A stretch of DNA of 64,000 nucleotides from Flavivirga amylovorans (GCF_030540875.1 NZ_JAUOEM010000002.1:526926-590925); one strand, 5' to 3'; shown: positions 23,966 through 33,472, counted from the first letter of the stretch. Notes: generated by a model not told the origin, from the letters alone. Made by a program: numbers and translations.

Positions 23966-24835
23966 ATGACATCGTTTGAGCCAAAAAGCTTATCTACCAG
24001 TAAATTACATGGTTATTTGTTAAGCGCAGTAGCACCAAGACCAATTGCTTTTGCTAGTACAATAGATACGGATGGGAATCCGAATTTATCGCCGTTTAGT
24101 TTTTTTAATGTATTTAGTGCGAATCCACCCATTATGATATTTTCACCTGCACGGCGTGTTAGAGATAATACAACTAAGCATACGTTAGAAAATGTTGAAG
24201 TAACCAAAGAAGTAGTTATTAATGTGGTGAATTATGATATGGTACATCAAATGTCGTTAAGTAGTACAGAGTATCCCGAAGGAATAAACGAGTTTGATAA
24301 GTCGGGATTAACCATGTTGAAATCTGATATTGTTAAACCATTTCGCGTAGCAGAAGCGCCAGTACAATTTGAATGCAAGGTGAATGATATTATTAAGTTA
24401 GGTACAGAAGGTGGTGCAGGGAATCTAATTATATGTGAAGTTGTTAAACTTCATATAGATGAAGATGTATTGGATGAAAACGGTGTGATAAACCAACAAA
24501 AATTAGATTTAGTTGCCAGGGCAGGCGGTAGTTATTATACGCGTGCTAAAAAAGGCTTTTTTGAAATCCCTAAGCCTTTATCAACACTAGGAATTGGTGT
24601 AGATAACTTTCCAGAGCATGTTAAAAATAGCATGGTTTTAACTGGAAATGATTTAGGAATGTTAGCTAATATAGAAGCGTTACCCACAGAAGAAAGTGTG
24701 AAGTCTTTTGTTGAAGATTTAGGGGAACGATATTCGAATATTAAAACAGCTACGCACAGACAAAAACATAAACTAGCACGTAATTACCTGAGTTTTGGTG
24801 ATGTTGAAAGTGCTTGGAAAATATTGTTAAGTTAA
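23966..24835 (+). CDS. Flavin reductase family (FMN-binding split-barrel) protein
   Basis: 289 residues. The N-terminal split barrel shows SAVAPRPIAFASTIDTDGN, NLSPFSFFNVFSANPPIMIF and RDNTTKHTLEN, classic for the DIM6/NTAB flavin reductase-like family that binds FMN. Residues about 200-289 form an extra helical extension (FFEIPKPLSTLGIGVD, LARNYLSFGDVESAWKILL). The electron donor and acceptor cannot be inferred. Followed after 21 bp by the DUF3127 gene, a likely operon. Confidence 0.85.
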   Translation: MTSFEPKSLSTSKLHGYLLSAVAPRPIAFASTIDTDGNPNLSPFSFFNVFSANPPIMIFSPARRVRDNTTKHTLENVEVTKEVVINVVNYDMVHQMSLSSTEYPEGINEFDKSGLTMLKSDIVKPFRVAEAPVQFECKVNDIIKLGTEGGAGNLIICEVVKLHIDEDVLDENGVINQQKLDLVARAGGSYYTRAKKGFFEIPKPLSTLGIGVDNFPEHVKNSMVLTGNDLGMLANIEALPTEESVKSFVEDLGERYSNIKTATHRQKHKLARNYLSFGDVESAWKILLS

Positions 24836-24856
24836 ATAAGTAATAAATAATAATTA

Positions 24857-25234
24857 ATGGAAGTTCAAGGTAGAATTAAAATGGTAGGAGAAACTCAAAC
24901 TTTTGGGAGTAATGGGTTTAGAAAAAGAGAGATTGTAGTAACAACAGAAGAGCAGTATCCGCAACATATTATGGTGGAATTTGTTCAAGATAAAACAGAT
25001 TTGTTAAACAGTTATCAAGTAGGACAACAAGTAAAAATTAGTATTAATTTAAGAGGAAGAGAGTGGGTAAATCCACAAGGAGAGACTAAATATTTTAACT
25101 CTATTCAAGGTTGGAGAATAGAAGCCTTACAAGCTGACGCTTCAGGTGAAAATTTACCACCAGTACCACCAGCAGATGCTTTTGAGCCTGCAGGAGATTT
25201 AAAAGAAGAGGATCATGATGACCTTCCTTTTTAA
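24857..25234 (+). CDS. DUF3127 protein
   Basis: 125 residues. VQGRIKMVGETQTFGSNGFR, REIVVTTEEQYPQHIMVEFV and WVNPQGETKYFNSIQGWRIE match the DUF3127 pattern, which looks like an OB-fold related to single-stranded-DNA-binding proteins. The acidic C-terminal tail ending LKEEDHDDLPF also resembles the SSB C-terminal tip (DDDIPF) that recruits partner proteins. A role as an accessory SSB-like protein is inference from that tail. Terminator at 25304. Confidence 0.75.
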   Translation: MEVQGRIKMVGETQTFGSNGFRKREIVVTTEEQYPQHIMVEFVQDKTDLLNSYQVGQQVKISINLRGREWVNPQGETKYFNSIQGWRIEALQADASGENLPPVPPADAFEPAGDLKEEDHDDLPF

Positions 25235-25252
25235 TTAGAATGATTTTTCATC

Positions 25253-25291
25253 TTTAGTCTATACTACGTGTAGCCGAAGTAAAGACAGGAA
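25253..25291. repeat. Partial family A repeat
   Basis: CTTTAGTCTATACTACGTGT then AGCCGAAGTAAAGACAGGAA, related to the TTTATGCTGAGCATAGCCG segments at 206-240 and (inverted) 61782-61808. Confidence 0.45.
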
Positions 25292-25303
25292 TCTTATAAA
25301 AAG

Positions 25304-25344
25304 CAACCTCAATGTTTATTTTAACGTTGAGGTTGTTTATTTTT
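25304..25344 (+). terminator. Intrinsic terminator after the DUF3127 gene
   Basis: CAACCTCAATGTT (25304-25316) pairs with AACGTTGAGGTTG (25323-25335): 13 bp including one G-U pair, 6-nt loop, then TTTATTTTT. Confidence 0.85.
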
Positions 25345-25360
25345 ATATAAATAATTTTAA

Positions 25361-25984
25361 ATGCAATACCTAACGGAAGATATTTGGTTTCCAGATGTAA
25401 ATAAAGCTACTAAAGATGGTTTATTAGCTATAGGAGGCGACTTGTCTGTAGAGCGCTTACTGCGAGCCTACAAATTGGGTATTTTTCCATGGTTTGAAAC
25501 AGATGAACCTATTTTATGGTGGTCACCAGATCCACGTTTTGTACTTTTTCCAGAGAAACTAAAAGTTTCAAAAAGTATGAAACAAATATTACGTAATAAG
25601 AATTATATAGTTACTGTAAATAAAGCTTTTAAAGAAGTAATTACTGCATGTTCCGAAATAAAGCGTGACGGACAAGCGAGCACTTGGATTACAGGTAGTA
25701 TGACCGATGCCTATATAAAACTTCATGAATTAGGTTATGCAAAATCTGTTGAAGTCTGGAAAGACAATGTTTTAGTTGGGGGGCTTTATGGGATCGATTT
25801 AGGAAATGATGTGTTTTGTGGAGAAAGCATGTTTGCTAGAGAGAGTAATGCTAGTAAGGTAGGTTTTATAACGTTTATTCAGAATACGAACTATAAACTC
25901 ATAGATTGTCAAGTGTACACAAATCATCTGGAAAGTTTGGGAGCCAAAGAAATTTCAAGAGATGATTTTTTGAGTTATTTATAA
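25361..25984 (+). CDS. aat: Leucyl/phenylalanyl-tRNA-protein transferase
   Basis: N-end-rule enzyme that adds Leu or Phe to proteins with N-terminal Arg or Lys, marking them for ClpS/ClpAP. 207 residues. FPDVNKATKDGLLAIGGDLS, YKLGIFPWF, LWWSPDPRFVLFP, GLYGIDLGNDVFCGESMFAR and the final DCQVYTNHLESLGA are full family signatures. The Shine-Dalgarno is weak, as usual in this phylum. Monocistronic after a terminator. Confidence 0.95.
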   Translation: MQYLTEDIWFPDVNKATKDGLLAIGGDLSVERLLRAYKLGIFPWFETDEPILWWSPDPRFVLFPEKLKVSKSMKQILRNKNYIVTVNKAFKEVITACSEIKRDGQASTWITGSMTDAYIKLHELGYAKSVEVWKDNVLVGGLYGIDLGNDVFCGESMFARESNASKVGFITFIQNTNYKLIDCQVYTNHLESLGAKEISRDDFLSYL

Positions 25985-26072
25985 AGAACCTCTTAAATTT
26001 GTAGGTAATATATGAAAGGAATGAACGAAATTGTGTTTATATTATAGTTAGCTGTAATTCCGAAATGATAAC

Positions 26073-26183
26073 ATGGGAAGAAGAATTCTTATTCAATTCA
26101 TTCTTGTTTTAATATTTACAAACTGTAATTGTAATAATATACTCGTGCTAAATTCTGAAAACACTAAATCGTTTCATCTTTAG
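26073..26183 (+). CDS. Possible truncated lipoprotein remnant
   Basis: A 36-codon ATG frame: a basic start (MGRRILIQ), a hydrophobic stretch (FILVLIFTNC) and a lipobox-like Cys followed by NCNNILVLN. It looks like the first part of a lipoprotein that ends prematurely. It sits at the beginning of a stretch with several broken genes, so a remnant is more likely than a functional peptide. Confidence 0.3.
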   Translation: MGRRILIQFILVLIFTNCNCNNILVLNSENTKSFHL

Positions 26184-26239
26184 TCATTTAAAATTATAAA
26201 TAAAAAAACCAACGAACTCATAGGAGAAACAGTTAAAAA

Positions 26240-26785
26240 ATGAAAGAAGGTATCGTAAAATCTGTAAGCAAAAGTAGAACACATACTTTTAGTAAAAATA
26301 TCTGTGATAAAATTATTTTAATCAAAGGATTAGGCGTAGAGGGAGATGCTCATATGGGAGAAAAAGTAAAACATCGTTCAAGAGTTGCAAAAGATCCTAA
26401 TCAGCCAAATCTGAGGCAAATTCATCTCATTCATTCTGAACTGTTCAAAGAACTAAAAAATAAAGGGTTTAAAGTACTGGATGGAGAATTGGGCGAGAAT
26501 ATAACCACAGAAGGAATAGATTTACTAAACCTACCTAAGAATACCATACTAACTATAGGCGATACCTCAAAAATAAAAATAACTGGATTAAGAAATCCTT
26601 GTAAACAAATTGATTTAATACAAAAAGGCTTAATGAAAGCTGTTCTAGATAAAGACAAAGAAGGAAACTTAATTAGGAAAGCTGGAATAATGGGAGTCGT
26701 TTTGGAAGGAGGAGAAATAAAAGTTGGAGACAAAATTATTATTGAATTACCTCAAAAGCCTTATGTTAAATTAGAAAGAGTGTAA
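26240..26785 (+). CDS. MOSC-domain protein
   Basis: 181 residues spanning one MOSC domain: GLGVEGDAHMGEKVKHRSR, LHSE-like LIHSELFKEL, LDGELGENITTEGIDL, the conserved cysteine in GLRNPCKQI (about residue 121), and AGIMGVVLEGGEIKVGDKI. Stand-alone MOSC proteins (YiiM-like) bind molybdenum cofactor and reduce N-hydroxylated compounds; no molybdenum cofactor genes are near. It appears intact, in contrast to the broken genes downstream. Confidence 0.85.
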   Translation: MKEGIVKSVSKSRTHTFSKNICDKIILIKGLGVEGDAHMGEKVKHRSRVAKDPNQPNLRQIHLIHSELFKELKNKGFKVLDGELGENITTEGIDLLNLPKNTILTIGDTSKIKITGLRNPCKQIDLIQKGLMKAVLDKDKEGNLIRKAGIMGVVLEGGEIKVGDKIIIELPQKPYVKLERV

Positions 26786-26921
26786 TAAAATCAGTAGCTA
26801 AGAATAGATGCTATAAGTAATTGCTAATGCAAGGATACTTGCGAAATTTTCTATGCATAAATTATGCTTAAACGACGTAACTTAACTTATATTGAATTAG
26901 GAATAAGTCGAAAAAGAACAG

Positions 26922-27159
26922 ATGAATAATATAGATTGGATTGGTTTTATAGGAGTTTTCCAAATTTTATTAGCGTATATATTAAATGTAATCGGTAGAC
27001 TAAAAAGCAAAGACCTAACTTTTATTTTATTAAATTTAATTGGTGCTAGCATGGCTTGTTTAGCATCCATACTTATGGAGTATCTTCCCTTTATTATATT
27101 AGAGGGAGATATGGACTATTGTATCACTAATTGCGCTTTTAAAATATAAAAAACATTGA
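26922..27159 (+). pseudogene. Frameshifted CBU_0592-like small membrane protein gene
   Basis: The main frame gives DWIGFIGVFQILLAYILNVI and LLNLIGASMACLASILMEY, two helices typical of small CBU_0592-like membrane proteins, and then an atypical end. Reading one base later from about 27110 restores a third helix (WTIVSLIALLKYKKH, stop at 27159). A single extra base near 27107-27112 therefore breaks the gene. The main frame stops at 27149. Confidence 0.6.
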
Positions 27160-27341
27160 ATGACTGGGGAACTAATTTATCTGAATTAATAAAGGGAATG
27201 ACTCCAAAACTGAACGATGGAGACTATGTGTTTTCTACAGTAAATGATGTAAGTGAAATTGATAGAAAAGATACCATTTGTGAATTCAAAGAGAAGGGAG
27301 GAACGACTATAGTAATTAAGAAAAATAAAGCTAGTTGTTAA
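27160..27341 (+). pseudogene. Truncated, frameshifted ACT-domain protein
   Basis: From the ATG at 27160 the text begins MTGE, and then one missing base near 27170 shifts frame. The continuing frame reads TNLSELIKGMTPKLNDGDYV and CEFKEKGGTTIVIKK, the first half of a two-part ACT-type (ACT_3) protein. It stops at 27341, where the family would normally continue for roughly another 70 residues. No second half was found downstream. Confidence 0.6.
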
Positions 27342-27724
27342 AACCTTAAAATAAAAGAAAAACCAAAAGGTTACTATGAGTTTTTAAATTACAAGTTTTA
27401 CTTTGATGATAGAAAACTTAAAATTTTAGTGTGAAACTTATAGATTATCTGTCAATCCAGAACAAAAGGATTTTTAACGACCCATATCTTCTTGTCTTAG
27501 TGGTTAAAATTGTATTTGAAAGAGCTTAAAAAGAACGATTTCTTCATTAAAAGAAATTTTTGAGTTATCGATTTGACAAAATAATCACTGTAAATTCCAT
27601 AACTCATTTTTAAATATTATTAAAATTTTTGAAGTGGTAATTTATTATACATAACCTTTCAAAACCTTCCAGCTTTTTTTATAAAAATGTATCTTTAGTA
27701 TATACGAACTTTTATTTTATTTAC
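27342..27724. other. Decayed spacer upstream of glycosyltransferases
   Basis: 383 bp without an intact gene. Directly after the ACT stop codon the same frame stays open to about 27433 (KIKEKPKGYYEFLNYKFYFD is visible), looking like a protein remnant. No repeat or RNA was recognised. The promoter of the glycosyltransferase pair should lie near its end. Confidence 0.4.
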
Positions 27725-28969
27725 ATGCGAATAGGTATTATTATTGGTAGAATTGGAGGAGTAGATGGCGTAGCACTTGAAACCGAGAAATGGATAGAAG
27801 TGTTAAAAAAGTTAGGTCATGAAGTGTTTATCATGTCTGGAGAATTCGAATCTTGGGATATGGATTATGAGCACGATTATCTCTTTCCAGCCTTATCCTT
27901 TTTTTCGGTTGAAGCTGAATGGGGACAACGTAAAGCATTTTATGAACCCGATAAAGATCCAGACCCATTACTAGATCATGTTGAAAACGCGTCTAACATG
28001 GTTTATGAAGCCATGCTTCAATGGGTTGCAGATAAAAAAATAGACGCTATACTTTCAGAAAATGCTTCAGCGCTTCCATGCCATTTATCTATGGGAGTTG
28101 CTATTAAAAAACTGATTAAAGATACTGGATTACCTATTGTAACCCACGATCATGATTTTCATTGGGAACGTGGTCAACGTTATGTCTCATCTCATTCTGA
28201 AATTAACCAATATGTAGATGATAACTTTCCGTTGTTACTACCTAATGTTAAACACGCAGTCATTAATACCTTCGGAGTAGAAACTTTTAAAAACAGATTT
28301 AACATCGATGCTACATTGGTACCCAATGTGATGGATTTTAATCGTGTTTACGGTGTTCCAACTCCAGAAAACCAGTTTTTCCTTAAAGATATAGGCATTA
28401 CAGAAGATGAAATTGCATTATTGCAAGTGACGCGTATTGTAAGGCGTAAAGGTATTGAAACTGCTATTTCATTAATTGATAAGCTAGATGATAAAAAGCT
28501 GAAACTTGTTATTACTGGAAATAACAATGATGACGAAAACAAAGAATATTATAATGAATTAATCGATCAGATTCATGAATTGAATCTATCTAATCAAATC
28601 ATATTTGCAGCACATAAGGTATTAGATCATAAAGACTTATCTAATGTTTATGCACACGGTAGAGCCTGTACTTATTTTAGTACTTATGAAGGTTTTGGAA
28701 ATGCTTTTGTTGAAACCGTACTTGCAAAAAAACCCATATTTGTAAACAACTACAAACCTGTATATATGCAAGATATTGGCAATAAGGGGTTTGAAACAGT
28801 AATGATAGAAGACGGAAATCTTACTCCTAAAAGTGTTCAACAAATGTCAGACATCATATACAATCCAAAACGATGTTTAGAAATTGGCGAATATAACTTT
28901 AACCTTGGTAAAAAATATTTCTCATTTGATGTCCTTGAAGAAAAATTAAATAGCCTATTTACATTTTAA
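27725..28969 (+). CDS. GT4-type glycosyltransferase
   Basis: 414 residues, soluble, two Rossmann-like halves. IGIIIGRIGGVDGVALETEK at the N-terminus, THDHDFHWERGQRY (about residues 139-152), LQVTRIVRRKGIETAISL (about 237-254, donor domain start) and STYEGFGNAFVETVLAKK (about 318-335) with the E-x7-E motif of GT-B retaining enzymes. The HDHDFHWER block resembles mannosylglucosyl-3-phosphoglycerate synthase-like GT4 enzymes, but donor and acceptor are unproven. Only 11 bp separate it from the next gene, which shares a HDFYWE block, so the two are probably paralogous domains working on one product. Confidence 0.82.
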   Translation: MRIGIIIGRIGGVDGVALETEKWIEVLKKLGHEVFIMSGEFESWDMDYEHDYLFPALSFFSVEAEWGQRKAFYEPDKDPDPLLDHVENASNMVYEAMLQWVADKKIDAILSENASALPCHLSMGVAIKKLIKDTGLPIVTHDHDFHWERGQRYVSSHSEINQYVDDNFPLLLPNVKHAVINTFGVETFKNRFNIDATLVPNVMDFNRVYGVPTPENQFFLKDIGITEDEIALLQVTRIVRRKGIETAISLIDKLDDKKLKLVITGNNNDDENKEYYNELIDQIHELNLSNQIIFAAHKVLDHKDLSNVYAHGRACTYFSTYEGFGNAFVETVLAKKPIFVNNYKPVYMQDIGNKGFETVMIEDGNLTPKSVQQMSDIIYNPKRCLEIGEYNFNLGKKYFSFDVLEEKLNSLFTF

Positions 28970-28980
28970 GAAACGAACAA

Positions 28981-31900
28981 ATGACAAAGACTGCGAAAAT
29001 CACTAATATCTTAAATGAACTTAAAAGTGAAAAAATAAATACCTGGTTTGATTTAGGGTTATTTATTGATAGATTTAAAGAACAAAATTCAAAGTCGGCC
29101 TTTAAAGGAGATGCGTCATCATTTGATACTCACATTGAAAAAGGAGGTATTGCTTTTTTAACATTTTACTTCACCATAGATGGTATTACGGTAGAAACAG
29201 AAAAATACGCCAAGACTTTTAAGACCATTTACCCAAATATTCCCATTCATTTTGTAGCAGGAGATATTAAACAAGAGGCCGACGAGTTAATTCCAAAAGA
29301 TGCCTTTAAAAAAGTATTTCCAGAAATGGAAGCTTTTGATGCGTGGCCGTTATACGATGATTTCTTTAGAATAAAAATGGAACGTGGTAGTGACGCTTAC
29401 AATAATCTTATTGGTAAGTTTTGGAAAGAGGTTTTAGTTCTTGTAGAAAAGTTGGGAAGTTATATTGAAGAACATGATATTTCACTGTTGTATTTAATCA
29501 ATGTATGCTCTAATCCTGGTAATGTTCCTTTGGCCTTGGCTACGGTTTTGATTTCAGAATATTTAGGGATTCCAGTTATTAATAATAATCATGATTTTTA
29601 TTGGGAAGGTGGTAATAGAAAAGTAGAAATTAAAAAGAAAGGCCTGAAAAAAGGTCCAAGAGATTTCTTTTTTCATAATGCACATGTTGGAGAATTTTTC
29701 TCAATTATAGAAATGATATATCCATGGGAAAGTCGCTCTTGGATGAATGTAAATATTAATAAAATTCAGCAAAACCATCTTATAGACATCAATGGTCATA
29801 ATCCCGCTAATGTGGCTTTATTAGGAACAGCGGTAGATACTAAAATGCACCAAATGAGTAAGCGCGATATTATTAAAGCGTTTATGCAGGTGTCTACTAT
29901 TTTTGCTAATAAAAAAGATACGATAACGGTTCATACAGCTGCGCACCATACGGATAGTGAGCGGTCATTAAAACCCATATTATTGGGTCACAAAACCATT
30001 CGTAAATTTGATTTTGTAAATAATAACATTGTATTCTTACAGCCTACACGGGTAATTAGTAGAAAATCTATAGAGCTTAATTTTAAACTTATTAAGCGCT
30101 TATTTTCTTATGATTCATTTGCCGAAAAATTTATCACGAATCCACAATTAAAATTGTCTTTAATTGTGTCAGGACCTATACCCCATGGACAACAGAATTA
30201 TTATCACGATTTAAAAAAAGACTTTAAAAATTTTCTTAAAGAACTTCCAAAACAATTCAAATCAAGAGTACTTCTTGGGTTTTTATTTAGTGAATTTGAT
30301 AAAAATGAATTCAAGAAAAAATATAAAAAGCCATTAGATATTGAACAATTGTATGATGTTGCCTCCTTAATTTTATTACCTAGTCAAACCGAAGGTAGAG
30401 GCTTACCAATTATTGAAGCTGCAGCTTGTGGCACACCAATATTTTGTAGACAATATGAGCCAAGAGAAGTTTATGACGAGGTTATTGGTCGTCATTTAGA
30501 TGAGTCTTTACGTCTAAATGTTTTTGAATTCAAAGGCTCTAAAGTCCCTAAGCAATTGGCTGAAAAAATATGTGATCACGTGTTTTATCCTCAAAACAGA
30601 ATGGTTGATGTGACACATAATAGAAACGTTATTAATAAACGTTATAGTTTGGAATCACTTCAAAAAAATATGCAATATATTCTAGGGCGACTACATTTGC
30701 AGTTAGGTGCTATTTCTAATGAAGTTAACTCGCAAGTGGTTAATTTATTAGAAGAGTATAAAGACATGATAAGTTTTGAGAATGAAGATCTTCATGCTAT
30801 TCTTAATAAAAAAACCAGACATTATTTACCTGGTTACGGCAGATTGTCGTTTATGACTTATTTGAAATCGTTAATTGATCCTAGTTTTTTTAGAGTAGAA
30901 GAGCAGCTCATAAAAGGAAAAGTAATGAGTTATGCTAGAATGATGGAAAATGATATTCCAGATTTAGTGAATACCAATCTTGAGTTAATTCATAAATACT
31001 ATAATGCTATTGATGATATTTTTAAATATGTTGATGGAGAACTAACTATAAGACACGACCATGCCCTGGCATACAGACATAGAAATAAAAAGAAGTTTGC
31101 TTATCAAGCATTTACGTATCATGAGGTAACAGGTTTGGTTAATATGATTTATAGCGACGTTTTTAAACCAAAACATCTACCAGATTTAACCTTGGCACCA
31201 CAATTTTTTGCCGATTGGGAATTGGCTTTATTTCAGCTAACCAATAGTAGGTTTTTAGGTATTGATGACCGAAAAATTTTAACAGAAAAACTAAAAAACA
31301 ATGTGCCAAAAGGGTATTTTCCAGGACGCTACATTAAACATGAATTAGAATATTTTGTATTGCAACCTATTCGTGCGCAACTTAATCTTAAAATAGAAGA
31401 AGAACTTACTGCTGAAGTCCTTAAAGAAAGAGGTCAAGAATTAGAAAAGGTCTACATTTTTATACACGAACCAAGAATAACAAAATGGTTTTCAAATGCC
31501 AATATTAAGGAGTATTTAGAAAGTGAAAAGGAGCCCGAACTAGGACTGTTATTTAAAACAGGCATTGTTCAAACAATAGAAACAAAACAATGGTCTGAAG
31601 GCGTACATTTTCCACAAATGGGAGCCAAAGCTATTAAGATTTTACGAGACATCAAAGAATCGAATGGCTTTATAATTACCAATGGCGAGTATGCAGCGAT
31701 GATGACCGATATTATAGAAATTGATCATTTCCATATCGGGAAAGTACAGCATAACATGACCGCTAAAATTATGGGAATTCCAAAGGATAGTGGTTTTATT
31801 CAATTTGTGCCAGCTGCCGTACGAACTACTTTAGCATTTCCTACACCCATACAAACAGCAAAAGATTTTGATATTGTTTTAAAAAGTGATCTATATAAAA

Positions 31901-33165
31901 CACTTAAAAACACCCTTGGTGAAAAGGAATTGTTGCAACTTATTTCTAAAGATGCCATTGAAAATGGAACTCCTATTGCGAAGCTATTAGAACAAATAAA
32001 TGAGAATTTAAAAAACACTAAAACCGTTGAAAAAGTAAAGTCATCATTTACGGGAGGTGTTTATGAAGACGGTTTACCTTGGAGTGGCGTATTAGCTGAA
32101 ATTGACACCAAACAACATAATTGGAAGTTCGCAGCACATATTGCCAACAAAGAACCTAAAAATGTACCTGCGCTCATTAATGAGTATAAGAAGATAAGTA
32201 AAAACCAGAATAAAATAGAATTAGCTTGGAATGGTGGTTACATTTTAAATCCTGAATTGGTTGGAAAACTAGGCTTGCCAGAAACCTATATTGGCTCGCC
32301 TTTGGGTCTGTTGATTATGAACAATAACGTATTTTGTCCACCACTTTTTAACAAACCAGCATTTATTATTTATAAAAATGGTGATGTGGATATACGAAAG
32401 GTAAACAGTAAAGCAGGCTTTATTGTAAAAGGAAAGCAAAATATAGTATTTGCACCAAGCCATTATAATACACATAGCAATACAGAACCTTGTTTTTACG
32501 ATTTGTCTTATACAGAAGATACTATACAAGGCCATGGTCATGTTATTTTAAGAATAGCTGGCCATACGATAAAGCAAATTATTAAGACTAAAGGCAATGA
32601 ACTTGTACCCGTTATTCCTGTTGGTATTACGCTGTCTATACCTGCAGAGGTATTTGCTAAGACTGATTTTAAAGAAGGTATGCTATTAGATATTCAGTTA
32701 TTAGAACCAGAAACCAATCCTTACAAATGGGATGAGATATCCTATGCTATTGAAGCTGGACCCATGTTAATAGATGACGGAAAGCAAATTTTAAATATGG
32801 AAGATGAAGGTTGGAAAACATCTAATTCTATAAAAACACAAGCCGCTAGATTAGATTTTACAGATATGCGTGGTCCGAAAATTGCCGTAGGTATTACCAA
32901 AGCGGGCAAACTTATGGTGCTTATGGTAAATGGTAGAATTAGAGAATCTGTAGGCGCAACCCATTTTGATATGGTAGATATTCTTTTAAAATATGGTATG
33001 GATAAAGCGATGGGCTTTGATCCTGGAGGAAGCAGCACCTTGGTAGTTGATAATAACATTATGAATATTTCGCCATACAACAAAAATTATGAGGAAGATA
33101 TTTATTCATTACCACCAGAACCACGATTTGTTGCCAATGCAATTATGGGTTGGATTGAAGGATAA
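28981..33165 (+). CDS. Giant fusion: GT4-like glycosyltransferase plus phosphodiester glycosidase (NAGPA) domain
   Basis: 1394 residues with no signal peptide. Residues about 1-560 are glycosyltransferase-like: NNNHDFYWEGGNRKV (about 201-215), LQPTRVISRKSIELNFKL (about 352-369) and LPSQTEGRGLPIIEAAACGT (about 466-485). Residues about 560-1010 are mainly helical and of unknown family (HEPRITKWF, NGEYAAMMTDIIEID). Residues about 1020-1394 match a phosphodiester-glycosidase/NAGPA (DUF2233-like) domain: IELAWNGGYILNP, YAIEAGPMLIDDG, RGPKIAVGITKAGKLMVL and GFDPGGSSTLVVDN. The pairing of bond-forming and bond-cleaving domains suggests a glycosyl phosphodiester intermediate. The cytoplasmic location and product are inference. 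Confidence 0.75.
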   Translation: MTKTAKITNILNELKSEKINTWFDLGLFIDRFKEQNSKSAFKGDASSFDTHIEKGGIAFLTFYFTIDGITVETEKYAKTFKTIYPNIPIHFVAGDIKQEADELIPKDAFKKVFPEMEAFDAWPLYDDFFRIKMERGSDAYNNLIGKFWKEVLVLVEKLGSYIEEHDISLLYLINVCSNPGNVPLALATVLISEYLGIPVINNNHDFYWEGGNRKVEIKKKGLKKGPRDFFFHNAHVGEFFSIIEMIYPWESRSWMNVNINKIQQNHLIDINGHNPANVALLGTAVDTKMHQMSKRDIIKAFMQVSTIFANKKDTITVHTAAHHTDSERSLKPILLGHKTIRKFDFVNNNIVFLQPTRVISRKSIELNFKLIKRLFSYDSFAEKFITNPQLKLSLIVSGPIPHGQQNYYHDLKKDFKNFLKELPKQFKSRVLLGFLFSEFDKNEFKKKYKKPLDIEQLYDVASLILLPSQTEGRGLPIIEAAACGTPIFCRQYEPREVYDEVIGRHLDESLRLNVFEFKGSKVPKQLAEKICDHVFYPQNRMVDVTHNRNVINKRYSLESLQKNMQYILGRLHLQLGAISNEVNSQVVNLLEEYKDMISFENEDLHAILNKKTRHYLPGYGRLSFMTYLKSLIDPSFFRVEEQLIKGKVMSYARMMENDIPDLVNTNLELIHKYYNAIDDIFKYVDGELTIRHDHALAYRHRNKKKFAYQAFTYHEVTGLVNMIYSDVFKPKHLPDLTLAPQFFADWELALFQLTNSRFLGIDDRKILTEKLKNNVPKGYFPGRYIKHELEYFVLQPIRAQLNLKIEEELTAEVLKERGQELEKVYIFIHEPRITKWFSNANIKEYLESEKEPELGLLFKTGIVQTIETKQWSEGVHFPQMGAKAIKILRDIKESNGFIITNGEYAAMMTDIIEIDHFHIGKVQHNMTAKIMGIPKDSGFIQFVPAAVRTTLAFPTPIQTAKDFDIVLKSDLYKTLKNTLGEKELLQLISKDAIENGTPIAKLLEQINENLKNTKTVEKVKSSFTGGVYEDGLPWSGVLAEIDTKQHNWKFAAHIANKEPKNVPALINEYKKISKNQNKIELAWNGGYILNPELVGKLGLPETYIGSPLGLLIMNNNVFCPPLFNKPAFIIYKNGDVDIRKVNSKAGFIVKGKQNIVFAPSHYNTHSNTEPCFYDLSYTEDTIQGHGHVILRIAGHTIKQIIKTKGNELVPVIPVGITLSIPAEVFAKTDFKEGMLLDIQLLEPETNPYKWDEISYAIEAGPMLIDDGKQILNMEDEGWKTSNSIKTQAARLDFTDMRGPKIAVGITKAGKLMVLMVNGRIRESVGATHFDMVDILLKYGMDKAMGFDPGGSSTLVVDNNIMNISPYNKNYEEDIYSLPPEPRFVANAIMGWIEG

Positions 33166-33194
33166 GTTTCTTAACTTCATTCTGAAACAAAAAA

Positions 33195-33472
33195 ATGTTA
33201 TATCTAAGAACGTATTTGAATAAGATAAAAGAGTTACTCCAAAGTTTCTATTATTTCCAGAGTATTAGCTGTTGTTGTTTTTATGGGATTTTTAACCTCT
33301 AATGTTGTTTGGGATCGTCGCAAAAGTTGGATAAGTACCATGTTTTTTAGTATCATGGTTGTTTTGCAAATCTGTTTTTTTAAATAAAGTTTGGAAACAA
33401 CGGGTTAAAAAAATTGAAAATCAGATTAATATTTTAGAGGAATCAGAAAAAGCTAAACCTGATTATATCTAA
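33195..33472 (+). pseudogene. Twice-frameshifted small membrane protein gene
   Basis: The ATG frame gives MLYLRTYLNKIKELLQSFYY and then runs out. One base later (extra C near 33256) RVLAVVVFMGFLTSNVVWDR and two membrane helices appear. A T7 tract near 33381-33387 shifts the frame again, to KVWKQRVKKIENQINILEES and stop at 33472. Joined, it is a coherent small membrane protein with a C-terminal coiled coil. The 3' end overlaps tag by 20 bp. The family was not recognised. Confidence 0.55.
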
